Shown here: positions 24,201-33,483 of the stretch, in pieces
Layout: the number at the start of each line of letters is the position of its first letter
Numbering within the stretch: position 1 is the first letter of the stretch
Assembly (NCBI GenBank): GCA_003586115.2
Contig: QVOM02000023.1
Coordinates: forward strand, 10,103,833-10,167,832
DNA from: Salvator merianae
Taxonomy: Eukaryota > Chordata > Lepidosauria > Squamata > Teiidae
DNA: 64,000 nt
Direction: 5' to 3'
Program-made: the position numbers and the translations under genes
The notes under the pieces: generated by a model
The model's database searches: none
What the model was told of the DNA's origin: nothing
Seen by the model: only the letters and a program-made list of their open reading frames with translations

Positions 24201-27200
24201 GGCTGGTGAGTCTCCTAGCAGTCACTAGTGGATGAAATATATTTCTTGTCTACACACCATACTCCTGTAAGCTGAGGTTGGCTGGCGTAATAACGGAGAA
24301 ATACCACATCAAGCCGAGCTTTGATAGATTGAGAATTATGTTTTTTAATTCAGAACCGTATCCCGAGAGCTCATAAAACCTCAATCATGATGGAGGGTCC
24401 AATAAACACTGGGTGGTCATAAATATTTATCTGAGAAATGGCTTTGTGAAACATTTAGTTGTTGGGTAATAAGCAGATCAGAGGAAATGGGTGAGTGGAA
24501 GTCTGAAGCTACTAATCTTGGGCAGGATTGCCTCTCAAGACCATTTGCAGGGGGTTGAGAGCAGGTGAAGGTTTGGCCTTCATCTTCTGCTTGAGAATGC
24601 CCAGAAAGAATCGGTGGGCCACAGTGTGAGACAGGATACTGAACTAGATGGGCTGATCCAGCCAGGGTTCCTCTTATGTTCTTATGAAATGGCATCTCAC
24701 CACCTCCTAGAATTGTGTTTGGATCTGGTTTTTTTTCCTCTCTATCCCAATCAGTGACTTATTTAGCCTTTACTTGGACAGGATGGAACGTTTCTCCTTC
24801 TCCAATTTTGACAGGGGTACAAACCAAGAGGTCTTTATTAACTTGCTGCTTTTATAATAGGAACCCGGTGTGGGTGGTCTTGCCCCTCCTTCCTGTCTTA
24901 CCTGGAAGATCAAATGCAATTCATGTAAAATATTTACTGCCTTGCACGACCGCGAAGGTGACCCTCGCCGTTGATAAATCTCTATCCATTGCTATCGCCT
25001 GATCTCTTTGAAGCCTCACACTTTGGTGGCTTCGCTCGCATGGACGTAATAACTATTTAACCTTTAAGCTCTTTAATCTTGTTTTATCTGCTTGTCAGAG
25101 GACCGTAATAAATCTATCTGACTTACCTCTTAGTTTTTGTCCTCGCTGCTACCCCTGCCTAGGACTGACCAGGACTGATTCTTGCTGCCTCTGGATTTAG
25201 TTTGCCCATAGAGTCCCCGGGAGGGGCTGTAGCCCAGTGGTAGACCAAACTGCTTGGAGAGCAGAGGGTTGCCAGTTCGATCCCCAGCTTCTCCCCAGGA
25301 GTAGGTAATGGCAAACCACTTCTACATCTCTGCCAGGAAGACTGCCTAGAGGTGCCTGTGCAGTCTACCGGGAGTCAGCTATAACTCGATGGTACCCAAC
25401 AACAACAGAACAAGTCATTTCGGAACTTGCTCAGGACTTGTTCTGTGAAGAGCCTGAAAAGAAGATTAGGGCAAAAAGTTATCTATCATTGAAATCATTC
25501 TCCGGACGAATTAGGAGATGCTTTGAGAATTTATCTCAAAACAGCAGCCTTTCTGAAATGTGTCATTCTGTTAATTGGGTACTGAAGTCACAAACCTTAT
25601 TTCTTCAGAGGGTCTAAGGGCCCAGCTACACCCAAGTTTTAATGCACATTCTACCTGCCTTCAAAGTGGGAGAACGTATCAGCAAAATGACCAGCCCTTT
25701 TCTTTTCACATTATCTAACCCAAAGGGGAATCTTCTGGGATAGAAAATGCTAAAATAAAGCTGTTTGTCACTTTTCTTTCATTCTGAAGATGGATTGAAT
25801 ATGGATTCGAACTTAGGTGTAGCTGGGCCCTACGTGGTTTGGCTTTGGAGTGTTAACCAAGCTAAGAAAATATTTTGCAAAGGCCAGTCAATCTGCACAT
25901 CACAAAGCAGACACAAGAACTTTCTGAACATTTTCAACTCTTTTGACCTCCCCTATGACGAAGTGATCGGCTTAGACTGAGGGCCTTGAAATCCAGCACA
26001 AATCTCTGATGGATTCCCCATGTGAAAGTTGAAACAGTTCCCATATCTTTTGGATAATCAGCATCCACCAACCATTTTTCGTTTCCATCGTGTTTGGGTG
26101 TCGGTGTTGGTTGTTTACCTGAAACAGGTGCATTTGTGGACAGTTACAAGTCTTGCAAACAACCCTTGCAAACAGATCTAGCAGACAACCCATGCAAACC
26201 CGTCTTGCGAACCCGTCTCGCAAGCAAGTCCTAAATGCAGCTATCGGCAGGAAACGATGGCCACGCGCCACGCTGCTTAATCACGTAATTGCCGTGTGAC
26301 ATTCGATTTGGTGGATTTAAGTTTCTCCGCCGGTGGGTCTGTGCCTCATTGACCTGCTCTCCCCCACAGCCCTCCGAGGGGGAGCATCTTAACTACACCG
26401 AAGTTTGGCCAGGGTTCTACATATTACAGTAGCGACACGGATGCAAACAGTTGAAGTATTTGGGAACAATGAAATATGCATGGCTATCTGTGACAACCCT
26501 ATAAAGCAGAGCAATTAGCCGCGTAATCCAAGAAAGCCGAGGCGGACGGCGGCCCACCGTTCCCTATTAGCTAAATGCTTTTTGTATTTGCGCTTCCCAT
26601 CAAATCAACTAACACTTCCTTTAATTGGTTCATGAATTATACAGCGGCGCGGCATTATAATTTAATCACTAGTAAACATTCCTGGGGCCCCACTGTAAAA
26701 TGTATCGCGCTCATTAATTCGTTAATTTCAGCAGATGGAAAGGGAAACGGGCTCGGATGAACAGCAGTAAGATGGGGCCCTCCGGCAATGGGGGAAAGAT
26801 AAAATGGTGTGTGTGTGGGGGGGACATTTAGGGATTTTTTTTTTTTTTTAAAGGCCTGTCAGAAACTCAATGTGTGAGCTGTCAACAGCCTGGGCCCTTT
26901 TCTTCCTGCCCCTCCCTTCCCATTCGCCCCCCCCCGTTTTTCCTTCTCTCCCATTACCCCACCCACCGGCTGGAATTGACTGACGGATTCATATGGAGGC
27001 TTGTCATCCTGTCTTTAAACATCAAGCCGGCGGGTAAACCGAACCCAATGTAAATTATTTCTTGTCTTACGGGGCCCCCCTTTCTCCGTCCCCATGAATA
27101 TTTCATGGCGGGCAGCATAAATATTAATTCTAATAGCTCTGCACGGTGGTTATTATTTCTGTCTTATGACAAATATTCATAAAATATTCAGCACCCTTTT

Positions 27201-30200
27201 TTGGAACAGTTACACACTTGATTGTGAAATTTCTTCCCCGGCTTCCTGGGGACACGCTAAACATATTGGGGTTCTCTTGATGGATTCCTTTCCTCGCCAC
27301 CGCCCTCCATTCTCTTAATTAATACCACGAAATATAAATATTTAATCCGATTTATTTTGCGTTTTCCCCAGAAGCGAACCCTATTAGGCGGGAGAAGGGC
27401 TGTCTGACAATAGTTAAATAGGGGAAATTTATTCCCTATTAGGAAATTGGTTACTTTTGACATGCGTGTAAAATGACACATCATCGGTCCTTTTATTTCC
27501 CCATTTTGCATGTTTTTGTGTCTCTTCTGCCACCTTACTTCCCGCAATTAATATTATTCAAGGATTTAGATCTTGCCCCTAGGAAAGTTTCCACTGGAAC
27601 TGTTTGGGAGCAGATTATAATCCTGTGGTGACATCCAGCCCTTAAATGCTCCTGCTTCTCTTATGAATACTCTGCGTCCAAATAATACTTTGAATCCTTT
27701 TCCGTGTGCTGTCAAAATACTTGAGGTCACTGTACACCCTCTGTTACCAATGAAGGGACAAAGGCTGTGGAAACAGCCATGAAAACAGCTGTGAAAATGG
27801 CCATTTATGTTGCCGCCAACCGGCGGTTTAGATCTGGGGCTTCCGATTTACCCGTGTACTGAAACAGCATCTCCTGTTCGCAGTCATGCAGGAAACTCAG
27901 CACCTTTAACACAACCGGTTGCTCATCACAATTTTAGGGCTGTCCATTTCTTTCCTCCTGAACGCCCCTGCGGTCCTTTCGTCTGATTGGCTGCGGCGAG
28001 GCACGTCTCTCTGGGCTAGGAGCCATGATGCTGGGGCCACCAGAAATGGAGATGAAGTGGAGCTTCTGTCAGGTGGGCCAATGCGCCTGGCTGAGCTAGG
28101 CTGGAGTTATAACATGGTCCTGTTGATGCTTAGATCACCTAAACATAGAGGGGTTAAGGGTTTCTGGCCATGACTTGAGGCCAGGGCTGCCCACCTCGAG
28201 CTCTTTCATGCTTTAGGGGAGCTTTTATTTTATTTATTTACGAATTTATATCCCAAAGGTCCCAAGGTGGGTCTGCGTTTACACCTAATATTTTAATCCA
28301 GCTTCAGTCCATTTCCAAAGTGAGAGAACACAGCAGCAAAGTGACTAACTGTTTGTTTTTTGGCTTTATCTAACTCAGAAAATCCTCCTCTGAGTTAGAT
28401 AATGGGGGGTGGAGAATGACTAGTCGCTTTGCTGATGGATTCATCCACTCTGAAGGTGGACTGAAGCTGGATTAAAACTTAGGTATGAACGCAGCCATAG
28501 AGTACTCTTGAAACAGCACCCTGGACAGCACCCAGAGAAAGCTGAGCATCAAAGGCCTGGGTGAAGAGGGATGTTTGAACCTGGTGCCGAAAACCATATG
28601 ATGTAAGTGCCTGGCAAATCTCCAGAGGGAAGCTGTTCCAGAGTCTGGGGGCCATCACCAAAAAGACCCTCTTGTGTGACCCTGGCCTCTTTCTCCTTCT
28701 TACTCCCAGGATGAGTAGCCTTAATCATATCCAGCAGAGATATGGCAGAGAAAATATGGAAATGGGGTCAGGGCAAATCACAAGGGGTGTCCCTCAGCAT
28801 TGAAGTAGCATCGCAGAACCAGATGGGATAAACCTCTAAGTGCTGGGCTCCTTCTTTTCTGACTCATGGCTTCCTAAGCCACTGGAACTCTTGGCTCTCC
28901 AATTGTGCTGTGATTAAGCCTGCAATTAGGGGGAATGGGGCCGGTTTAGTAGTACGCAAAAGGAACTCCTGCCCCGCCATCTCTGTCCCTGATCTGTGAA
29001 GCGCCATTGGAAAAAAAACCCAGGAGAATCCAGCAATGATGACATAACAAATGAGGATAAGGGGAAGGGAGGGAATAAAAATGAGAGGAACGGAGAGGCA
29101 GAGAGAAACCCTTGTGGATTCTGTCAGCGTCCCGCCTGCAGAGCTGATTTTTTTAAAAAATATGTATTTTATGGGTTTTTTTGGGGGGAGGAAGGAATTT
29201 TAAGAGTCACTTCACAAAGGAAGCTTCTCAGAAGCTTTAAAAACCTTTCAAACCATTTGCAGTCCTTAGGAACCAAGGCGGGGGGGGGGGATTCTCTCTT
29301 TTCCCAGTATTTATTTATTTATTTATTGATTGATTGATTAATTGATATATATCCCACCCTATATCCGAAGGTCTCAGAGCAGGTTAACCCAACTTCAGGT
29401 TGCTTTCAGAGTGAGAGATCACAGCAGCAAAGGGACAAGCTGTCTTTCCTGATGTGTTCTTTCTGTCTGAAGCTGGTCCAAAGCTGGATTAAAATTGAGG
29501 GGTAGATGGATTCATGGTCTACATCCACACGCATCTCTCTGTCTGTCTGTCATTCTATCTACGTGCTTTTCCTTTATATAGCTGGACATTAAGGACAAAT
29601 CTTTGATTAGGAAACAGAGGAAGAATTCCTGGGCACCCTGATTCTTTCAAGCAGCTGAAAGTTGAATTTCCATGGCTTTGTTCAACCAGTTGCCCTCTCT
29701 CTGGGCCTCGTGTTTTGGGGCAGTTGGGTCTATTCTAGATATATGATCTTTTTTTCATTGCTGTGAACCCGCTGGGACCTTCTGGTGAAGGGCGGGGTTT
29801 AAATTCCAAAATAGATAGATAGATAGATAATTAAATAAAGCTGACCTAGGAGGTTTCATGGTCAACAAAACTCCTTCTCGTATTAAGAGACGGGTTTATA
29901 CACAGCTGGGGAAGATTTGGCTTTATCAGTTATGCCCCATTTTAAGCTTGGAGCAACAGGGGGGGCTCCCCCCCCATTTTTTTAAAGGAGTGCAAAGCAC
30001 GCAAAATAGAAAGTGGGCATCTGGTCCCTGCAGAACAGGAAGAAGATATATGGGCTATTTTAGCAGAGGAGAGGAAGACGAATGGGCTTCTATTTTTAAA
30101 AGCTGCAACTTCACCAGAAAAACTAAGCAAATAGAAGTTTAAACGCTGTGTTTAAAGGCGCTTTGAGCAGCCCAGCGACCCTGCCTGAAGTGTCCAGTCC

Positions 30201-33200
30201 CGTTTCTGGCCTCAGAATCGTTCAGCTGGATGACTTCGCATCCAGACTGAGTCTACGATTTCGTAGCCGACCCCTCCTTCCAAACAGTTGGACACCCTGC
30301 AACTGCCGTCTCCCTCCGACTATTCTGCACATTGGCGCAGACAAATTGCAAGTGGTCGGAGGCCCAGAGCACTGTGGGAATGTAAAATGGCAGCCCCCTC
30401 CATGAGATAGCTCTGCTAGAGAATATCTGGAGGTATCGCTGGTTGGGAGAGAGGGGAAAGACTGTGTAGAGGACAAAGTGCCCTTGGCTTCCATTGGTGG
30501 ACTGGGTCTCCCCTTCATGGTGCCATTGAATTCCATTGGTAGATTGGGCCTCACCTCTGTGGGCCCTTGACTTCCACCGGTAGACTGGGCCTCCCCTCCA
30601 TGTTGCCCTTGACTTCCATTGGTGGACTGGGTCTCCCCTTCACTGTGCCTTTGAATTCCATTGGTAGATTGGGCCTCACCTCCGTGGGCCCTTGACTTCC
30701 ATGGGTAGATTAGCCTCCCTTTTGCAGTGTCATTGACTTGTACCAGTTGGGTGGGTCTCACCTCTTCTGACAGCTCGGGAAGGGTCCCCTGTGTAATGCT
30801 CAGCAACTCCAGGAGGATCTGTGGTTTGGCCGCCGCTGCAGCAGCATTCGCCACTCCGAGCCCTCCCGAAACAGCGCCACCAACTTCCTTTCTGTCAGCC
30901 TTTCCTCCCCATTCCCCCTCCCCACTTTGCCTTCATTGCTGAGACTAGGCTGAATAATAAGAGATGTCTTCTCCAAAAGAGACTTATCTCCGACAAGGCA
31001 CTTCCAAGGTTCATTTTGCTGGCAGCTTTTTATGTGTGATGGCTGATTCACCCCCTCTTCTCTCCCAGAGATCTGCTACCTTTTGTTTTCTTTTCTCACG
31101 TTAGCGGCTGTGAGTGGCGACAGGGTTTCTTGATGTGCCAGGTTATAATCCTTTCACGTTTTTGTTTGTTTATTTTGGAATATAATAGGAAGAGCCGTTA
31201 TCAATTATCAGGACTGTAAATGCAAGTGTCATTTTCCTCTCCCATTCCTTCCATACCTCTGCTTTAATATTCATCTGGAGACGCTTCGTCACAAGTTACC
31301 GGTTCTGACAATCACATTTCTCTGCAGTTGTTGGGCAATAGGAACAAAACAGAAACAAAATGTTTGGAGTGTAAGGGATAAAAGAGTGTTGAAAACTGTT
31401 ATATTCTCCAGCTGTCTTTGGAATCAGTTTTGGTGTTTTCCTTTTATTGTTTGTTTGGGTTTTTTTTGTTTTTATTATTGCTAGGCCAAGTTCTATTTAT
31501 TTATTTACTTATCTGAAAACGCCATGCAAACAGGAAGTCATTATCTGTAAACATCTGAAGAGCGGGAGAAATGATTTTCATAACTTTAAGTTCTACAAAG
31601 GAACCTCGTAATCTGCTAAGTGTGCGTGCCGTGCCGTGTCATGGGGATTTACTTACCTTTTTTTTTTTTCCAAGGCCCTCTGACTTTCATCTGATCTGAT
31701 CCTTCCTACTAACTGTAAAATGTTCCCTTTGGTGAATGTCTAAAGCCTGCAGTAACCAGTCTGAGCGGCACACGCGCTGAAAATGAAATAATGAAATGAA
31801 ATATAAGAGCTAAGAAACAGAGCTTGGGGACAGCCCAAGGAGAAATTGCGTGCGGCAGAAAATTTGCGCAAGATCCTTTCTCCGCCATTGTCAGGACAAG
31901 TTCATTTGCATGAAGTTGCAATGCACTGGAAGGGCGCAGGGAGAGAAAGTTAAAAGATAACAAGAGGCCTCCCTTCTTCCGTGTTAGGCTCGAAAATTGA
32001 TGGCTGTGCTCTTCAAAAGTAATCTTTATATTATGAAGATAGCTAGAACTCCAGATTGTGCTTCGTACTGTAAATTATAATACAGTGGTCCCTCTTATAA
32101 CATGAAGCCAAGCACAGGGATAGCGTGCATGTGTTCGTTCTCCAGGGCAAAACCAACTGTCCTCAAACACCCCCTGTTACGTTGCGGCTAAGGGTACTGT
32201 TAACATTTCCCCTCTTTCTCTTTCCAACTAGGGTGTTTTTCCTGGATCTTACAGTTGATACAATTCTGCAACGGTTATGCCACCGTAAGCTCGACCCGGT
32301 TACCGGGGAAAGGTGAGCCATGCGAGCGTAACCTTGTCGGGATGACTCGTAAAATTAAATTAAATGTAGCCTGGTAGATGGGTGATTTGGAGCCGGTGTT
32401 AGGTCACCTAGTAAACCGAAAGTCCCACAATGGTGTCAGGATGGGGCCCTGCTGGGGCACTGGTAAAACCTGGAATGCCAAGGGGCTTAGGGAACTGTCC
32501 AGCGTTTGAATGATGTGCTGGCTCAATCCTGCTTTCGAAAGGGCAGTCAATCTCTTATGTATCATAGCAAGATGCATTTTTGTCCATTTTGTTATTATTA
32601 GCCATTTAGGCATAGTCACTTCTATGCAGAGTGGTGCAAGGAAACGGCAGGCCACTACAGGTTGCTGATGGAGCATCTGTTAGCCCTTTGACACTGGCCC
32701 ACATTAGCCCACCTGGGGGGGAGTTCACGTGGTGGACCCCCGCCAAAGGGTTTGCCCCCTTTTAGGATCACATTAGCCTGGGCTGTATGTCCAGAGGTGT
32801 CATTTATGCAGAGCCAATTTCAGTAAATCTATTTTGCTTGTTTTTGGAAACGGTCTATATTGTGTGTTTGGGTGGGGGGAGCTTTTGCTGTCTTTGCCAA
32901 AGGCCTATGCCATACTTAGCTACACCCCCCCCCCGAACTCCCCTTCGAAATCTGCAATCCCCAAATGGATAGGGCGAGCGAGAGAAGCCTTTTAATCCTG
33001 CACCCAGGTGACAGGGAACAAGCTGTGTGCTTAAGTTGCTTCCCTCTCTACCCCTTCTAAACCTGGATGGAAACTAACAGAAATATGACACCCATGTGAT
33101 ACCTGAGCTCACCTAGCATCAAGCACCCCAGCCGTCTCCTTTGGCTTGTTTTTAGCTGTGCCGAGGCGTCTCCTTGTAGATCAGACTGCCAGGTGGCTAC

Positions 33201-33483
33201 TGTGGCTAACGGCCTTCCTCTGGCCTGTCACACCCCTAGGTACCACACTCTGTTCAAACCGGCTGCATCCAAGGAAGCCAACGAGCGTCTCCTCGTTCAT
33301 CCCCGGGACCAGGAAGAAGCCGTGAAGAGCAAGGTGGAGGCTTATTTCAGACTCTCCAGCGACCTGGAGAACTTCTTCGAAGACGCCATTATTATTAATG
33401 CCGACCAGGACCCCCAGACGGTCTTTGAGTACCTCGAAAGCTACATTGTCAATCCTCTGCCGAACACGTCGCGAGGTTTCTGA
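189..33483 (+). CDS. AK8: AK8, adenylate kinase 8 (3' part, seven exons)
   Basis: Coding join: 189-260, 1259-1459, 2956-3087, 4393-4482, 14350-14491, 32232-32312, 33240-33483. Every junction keeps frame and all introns are GT-AG. It yields about 319 residues; the family is about 480, so about 160 N-terminal residues lie left of the window. AK8 catalyses phosphoryl transfer between nucleoside mono-, di- and triphosphates and carries two adenylate-kinase domains; it is linked to cilia and axonemes. Numbering from the first complete codon, the first domain ends with a LID-like [11 protein letters not shown] (9-19). The second has a P-loop GPPGSGKS (113-120), a [11 protein letters not shown] helix, a GFPK..DQA motif (192-199) and a [13 protein letters not shown] (232-241). 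The end NPLP..TSRGF matches the usual C-terminus in length. The match to AK8 is from recalled family sequence. The gene converges tail-to-tail with GTF3C4. Confidence 0.95.
695..912 (-). repeat. tRNA-derived SINE, near full length
   Basis: Reading the minus strand, the element starts ggaggggctgtggctcag, has a B-box ggttcgatcc, and ends in a CAACAACGG-rich tail. It is the same family as the copies at 25,219, 46,934, 61,631 and 63,660. It lies in an AK8 intron. Confidence 0.8.
1259..1459 (+). CDS. AK8: AK8 coding exon (window exon 2)
   Basis: Acceptor ctctgcag ends at 1258 and donor gtaagg starts at 1460. The 201-nt exon encodes [10 protein letters not shown] through [11 protein letters not shown], the end of the first adenylate-kinase domain. 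Confidence 0.95.
1460..2955. other. AK8 intron with AT-rich segment
   Basis: No gene is visible. 2,005-2,180 is very AT-rich with several TTAATTA-type sites. 2,205-2,270 holds a CT run and a T run. 2,270-2,480 is repeat-poor and contains tcctaattaacttggttatt. It is a candidate conserved element, untested. Confidence 0.5.
2005..2480. promoter_or_regulatory. Candidate conserved non-coding element, AK8 intron 2
   Basis: Clustered TAATTA/TTAATTAA homeodomain-like sites in repeat-poor sequence, 0.5 kb upstream of an AK8 exon. The regulatory role is inferred from composition and from the expected BARHL1 neighbourhood; no alignment was possible. Confidence 0.3.
2956..3087 (+). CDS. AK8: AK8 coding exon with second P-loop (window exon 3)
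   Basis: Acceptor tttatttag ends at 2955. The 132-nt exon encodes the inter-domain linker and the Walker A loop GPPGSGKS, followed by [14 protein letters not shown]. The donor is gttggt, a weak match to the GTRAGT consensus, but it is the only donor that joins the next exon in frame. Confidence 0.93.
3290..3480. repeat. Unclassified interspersed repeat with hairpin, copy 1
   Basis: Resembles 12,125-12,290. Both hold an 11-bp perfect inverted repeat with a 14-base loop (here 3342-3352 and 3367-3377), followed by a similar flank ending in taggaac or caggaac. The family is unknown. Confidence 0.5.
4393..4482 (+). CDS. AK8: AK8 coding exon (window exon 4)
   Basis: Acceptor cctctcag and donor gtatgg bound a 90-nt exon. 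It encodes [20 protein letters not shown] and the start of the NMP-binding segment of the second domain. Confidence 0.94.
4930..5090. repeat. Unclassified interspersed repeat, copy A
   Basis: Aligns by eye with 23,936-24,100, sharing ggatagtccca, tggggaaggaaagtc-like text and a closing aaaggtaggg/aaaggtaagg motif. No transposon class is assigned. Confidence 0.5.
5590..5770. promoter_or_regulatory. Candidate conserved non-coding element, AK8 intron 4
   Basis: Repeat-poor, AT-rich sequence with ATTAAAG, GATTATTTCGCTAATC and TTTGCATTAGC-like sites. The regulatory role is inferred from composition only. Confidence 0.25.
7625..7740. promoter_or_regulatory. Candidate conserved non-coding element, AK8 intron 4
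   Basis: Contains ctcctaattataccc, gtttattaatcaacttg and taaattatttagc in a short repeat-free block directly after purine-rich low-complexity DNA. It resembles homeodomain-site clusters. Conservation is untested. Confidence 0.3.
8217..8686 (-). repeat. CR1-type LINE 3' ends, two tandem copies plus a fragment
   Basis: On the minus strand each unit ends ...ggcctgatccagcagggc...ctcttatgttctta, the typical 3' end of reptile CR1-like LINEs. Copy 1 is 8217-8428, copy 2 is 8430-8654, and a third starts at 8655 and stops after about 32 bases. All are in the same orientation. Confidence 0.7.
8752..8935 (-). repeat. L2/CR1-clade LINE ORF2 C-terminal fragment
   Basis: The minus-strand translation contains a degraded [27 protein letters not shown], which resembles the conserved end of L2-clade reverse-transcriptase ORFs. 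A second copy is at 28,525-28,690. Confidence 0.6.
9040..9181 (-). mobile_element. Non-autonomous DNA transposon fragment, CGAAC-rich
   Basis: The minus strand begins tagagatgggcaaagttc, like hAT-type terminal sequence, and continues with many TTCG/CGAAC motifs in both orientations. CpG density is far above the surrounding intron. The class is inferred. Confidence 0.4.
9780..11760. other. Unrecognised, broken coding-like tract
   Basis: Several frames give protein-like stretches interrupted by stops on both strands, for example plus 11,105-11,341 and 11,600-11,740. I do not recognise a domain. A decayed retroelement is possible, as sequence near 9,380-9,520 looks LTR-like with an AATAAA, but no second LTR was found. 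Confidence 0.25.
12125..12290. repeat. Unclassified interspersed repeat with hairpin, copy 2
   Basis: Partner of 3,290-3,480. The inverted repeat is 12184-12194 with 12209-12219, arms catttcagtgg and ccactgaaatg, with a 14-base loop as in copy 1. Confidence 0.5.
12480..12680. promoter_or_regulatory. Candidate conserved non-coding element, AK8 intron 4
   Basis: Repeat-poor block with cttaatgcacagcgctttgc, cacaatttataagtgggc and ctgaaataatttatgcc. The regulatory role is inferred from composition and gene neighbourhood. Confidence 0.25.
14350..14491 (+). CDS. AK8: AK8 coding exon (window exon 5)
   Basis: Acceptor ttcttccag ends at 14349; the donor after 14491 is gtggat. The 142-nt exon encodes [17 protein letters not shown] and the NMP-site motif GFPKDEDQA. 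That motif has lysine at 14439-14441 where adenylate kinases usually have arginine. Confidence 0.94.
14704..14818 (-). repeat. tRNA-derived SINE fragment
   Basis: Shows the family's internal text cagttttcttggca and agaagtggtttgccat, and a decayed tRNA-like head near 14,800. It is truncated at its tail side. Confidence 0.65.
15240..15420. promoter_or_regulatory. Candidate conserved non-coding element, AK8 intron 5
   Basis: Repeat-poor block containing gaaattagattaaaataaat, tcaagtttattattaaag and a GC-richer end. It is listed from composition only. Confidence 0.25.
16660..16945 (-). repeat. Two adjacent tRNA-derived SINE fragments
   Basis: 16,660-16,807 and 16,822-16,945 both carry ggcagagatacagaa.tggtttgccattgcc and a reversed tRNA-like head (ctctgctttccaagcag and ctctgctttccaggcta). 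Same orientation, consistent with nested or tandem insertion. Confidence 0.7.
17640..18080. promoter_or_regulatory. Candidate conserved non-coding element, AK8 intron 5
   Basis: Repeat-poor sequence with ctattaattgagctaataa, gtgacttaattaagatcctg and ctggattaattaacattta. The multiple TTAATTA palindromes suit homeodomain binding. Function is inferred. Confidence 0.3.
18890..19060 (+). pseudogene. Cys/His-rich protein fragment, possible transposase relic
   Basis: The plus frame reads ...[17 protein letters not shown]..., a CxxC...CxxH arrangement like the cysteine-rich end of some piggyBac-type transposases. No catalytic core is visible nearby, so the assignment is a guess. Confidence 0.2.
20605..20828 (-). 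repeat. CR1-type LINE 3' fragment
   Basis: Carries the family text caaatggcctttagaggcat and, further on, the upstream CR1 segment seen also at 59.9 kb (tttcatcacctcttctg, ctgggtgaaaaa). The terminal gatccagcagggc end is missing. Confidence 0.65.
21860..22024 (+). repeat. CR1-type LINE 3' end
   Basis: Runs from aggcctctaaaggccatttg to ctgtggcctgatccagcagg and ends cacgttcttatg, the 3' terminus of this family. Confidence 0.7.
22520..22870. promoter_or_regulatory. Candidate conserved non-coding element, AK8 intron 5
   Basis: Two dense blocks, 22,525-22,690 and 22,795-22,865. They hold acaataattagtcttg, gtgtctaattaccttg, cattaagttaattgagc, cctctcatttgcataa (octamer-like ATTTGCAT) and ttttattaattaacggc. 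A G-rich spacer separates them. This is one of the strongest candidates in the window for a developmental enhancer. Confidence 0.4.
23936..24100. repeat. Unclassified interspersed repeat, copy B
   Basis: Partner of 4,930-5,090. Shared features run in the same order and orientation over about 150 bases. Confidence 0.5.
24521..24687 (+). repeat. CR1-type LINE 3' end
   Basis: Contains gaccatttgcagggggttga, actagatgggctgatccag and ends ctcttatgttcttatg, matching the other plus-oriented copies. Confidence 0.7.
25219..25410 (+). repeat. tRNA-derived SINE, near full length
   Basis: The best preserved copy. The head is ggggaggggctgtagccc-like, with an A-box-like TAGCCCAGTGG at 25230-25240 and a B-box GTTCGATCC at 25275-25283. 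A shared body follows (atggcaaaccacttctaca) and the tail is caacaacaacag. It marks the family as Pol III-derived. Confidence 0.85.
25617..25831. mobile_element. Foldback MITE, copy 1
   Basis: Terminal inverted repeats agggcccagctacaccca at the left and tgtagctgggccct at the right bound 215 bp. The interior shares tgggagaacgtatcagcaaa and ttatctaaccc with the copy at 28.3 kb and is itself a loose palindrome. No transposase. Confidence 0.6.
26440..27560. promoter_or_regulatory. Candidate conserved non-coding cluster, AK8 intron 5
   Basis: Repeat-poor blocks at 26,440-26,760 and 26,985-27,560 surround a low-complexity T/C stretch. They contain gcgctcattaattcgttaat, cgcggcattataatttaatc, tgacaaatattcataaaata and tcttaattaatacc. 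Mixed AT-rich core sites with unmutated CpGs are typical of conserved developmental elements. Not tested by alignment. Confidence 0.4.
28273..28494. mobile_element. Foldback MITE, copy 2 (222 bp)
   Basis: Left arm ctgcgtttacaccta and right arm aggtatgaacgcag extend inward to about 38 bp. The centre is a perfect 13-bp hairpin, ttatctaactcag (28366-28378) with its complement at 28390-28402, loop of 11. The whole element folds on itself. Confidence 0.65.
28525..28690 (-). repeat. L2/CR1-clade LINE ORF2 C-terminal fragment
   Basis: The minus-strand translation gives [20 protein letters not shown] then [14 protein letters not shown], matching the usual APxLWNSLPxxIR...FKxxLKTxLF ending of L2-clade ORF2. 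A better copy than the one at 8.75 kb. Confidence 0.65.
29389..29500. mobile_element. Foldback MITE, copy 3, truncated
   Basis: Shares agagtgagagatcacagcag and aagctggattaaaattgagg with the copy at 28.3 kb, but lacks the central hairpin and clear ends. Confidence 0.5.
30480..30765. repeat. 42-bp minisatellite
   Basis: The core ttccattggt or a close variant begins at 30489, 30531, 30572, 30614, 30656 and 30697, giving a period of 41-42 bases. Neighbouring units alternate in sequence, so an 84-bp dimer is the better repeat unit. Because 42 is a multiple of three, it keeps a long minus-strand frame open; this is not a gene. Confidence 0.85.
32232..32312 (+). CDS. AK8: AK8 coding exon with LID segment (window exon 6)
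   Basis: Acceptor ccaactag ends at 32231 and donor gtgagc starts at 32313. The 81-nt exon encodes [15 protein letters not shown] and [10 protein letters not shown], the start of the second LID domain. Confidence 0.95.
33240..33483 (+). CDS. AK8: AK8 terminal coding exon (window exon 7)
   Basis: Acceptor acccctag ends at 33239. The exon encodes YHTLFKPA, the [16 protein letters not shown] segment and the final INPLP-type tail, then stops with TGA at 33481-33483. The NADQDP motif resembles the second-domain C-terminus of AK8. Confidence 0.95.

Larger units (their letters stand above)
14492..32231. other. AK8 intron 5, 17.7 kb
   Basis: No supported gene. It holds SINE pieces (14.7, 16.7, 16.8, 25.2 kb), CR1 3' ends (20.6, 21.9, 24.5 kb), an L2 piece (28.5 kb), three foldback elements (25.6, 28.3, 29.4 kb), a 42-bp minisatellite (30.5 kb), and repeat-poor TAATTA-rich blocks near 15.3, 17.7-18.1, 22.5-22.9 and 26.4-27.6 kb. 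The minisatellite accounts for the long minus-strand open frame at 30,222-30,854. Confidence 0.7.

Noticed and set aside
25219..25300. Possible functional tRNA gene
   Set aside because: A- and B-box-like text is present, but no cloverleaf with a proper acceptor stem can be drawn, and a SINE body and CAA tail follow.
30222..30854. 210-codon minus-strand open frame with repeated [12 protein letters not shown] text
   Set aside because: It is the in-frame product of the 42-bp minisatellite, not a gene.
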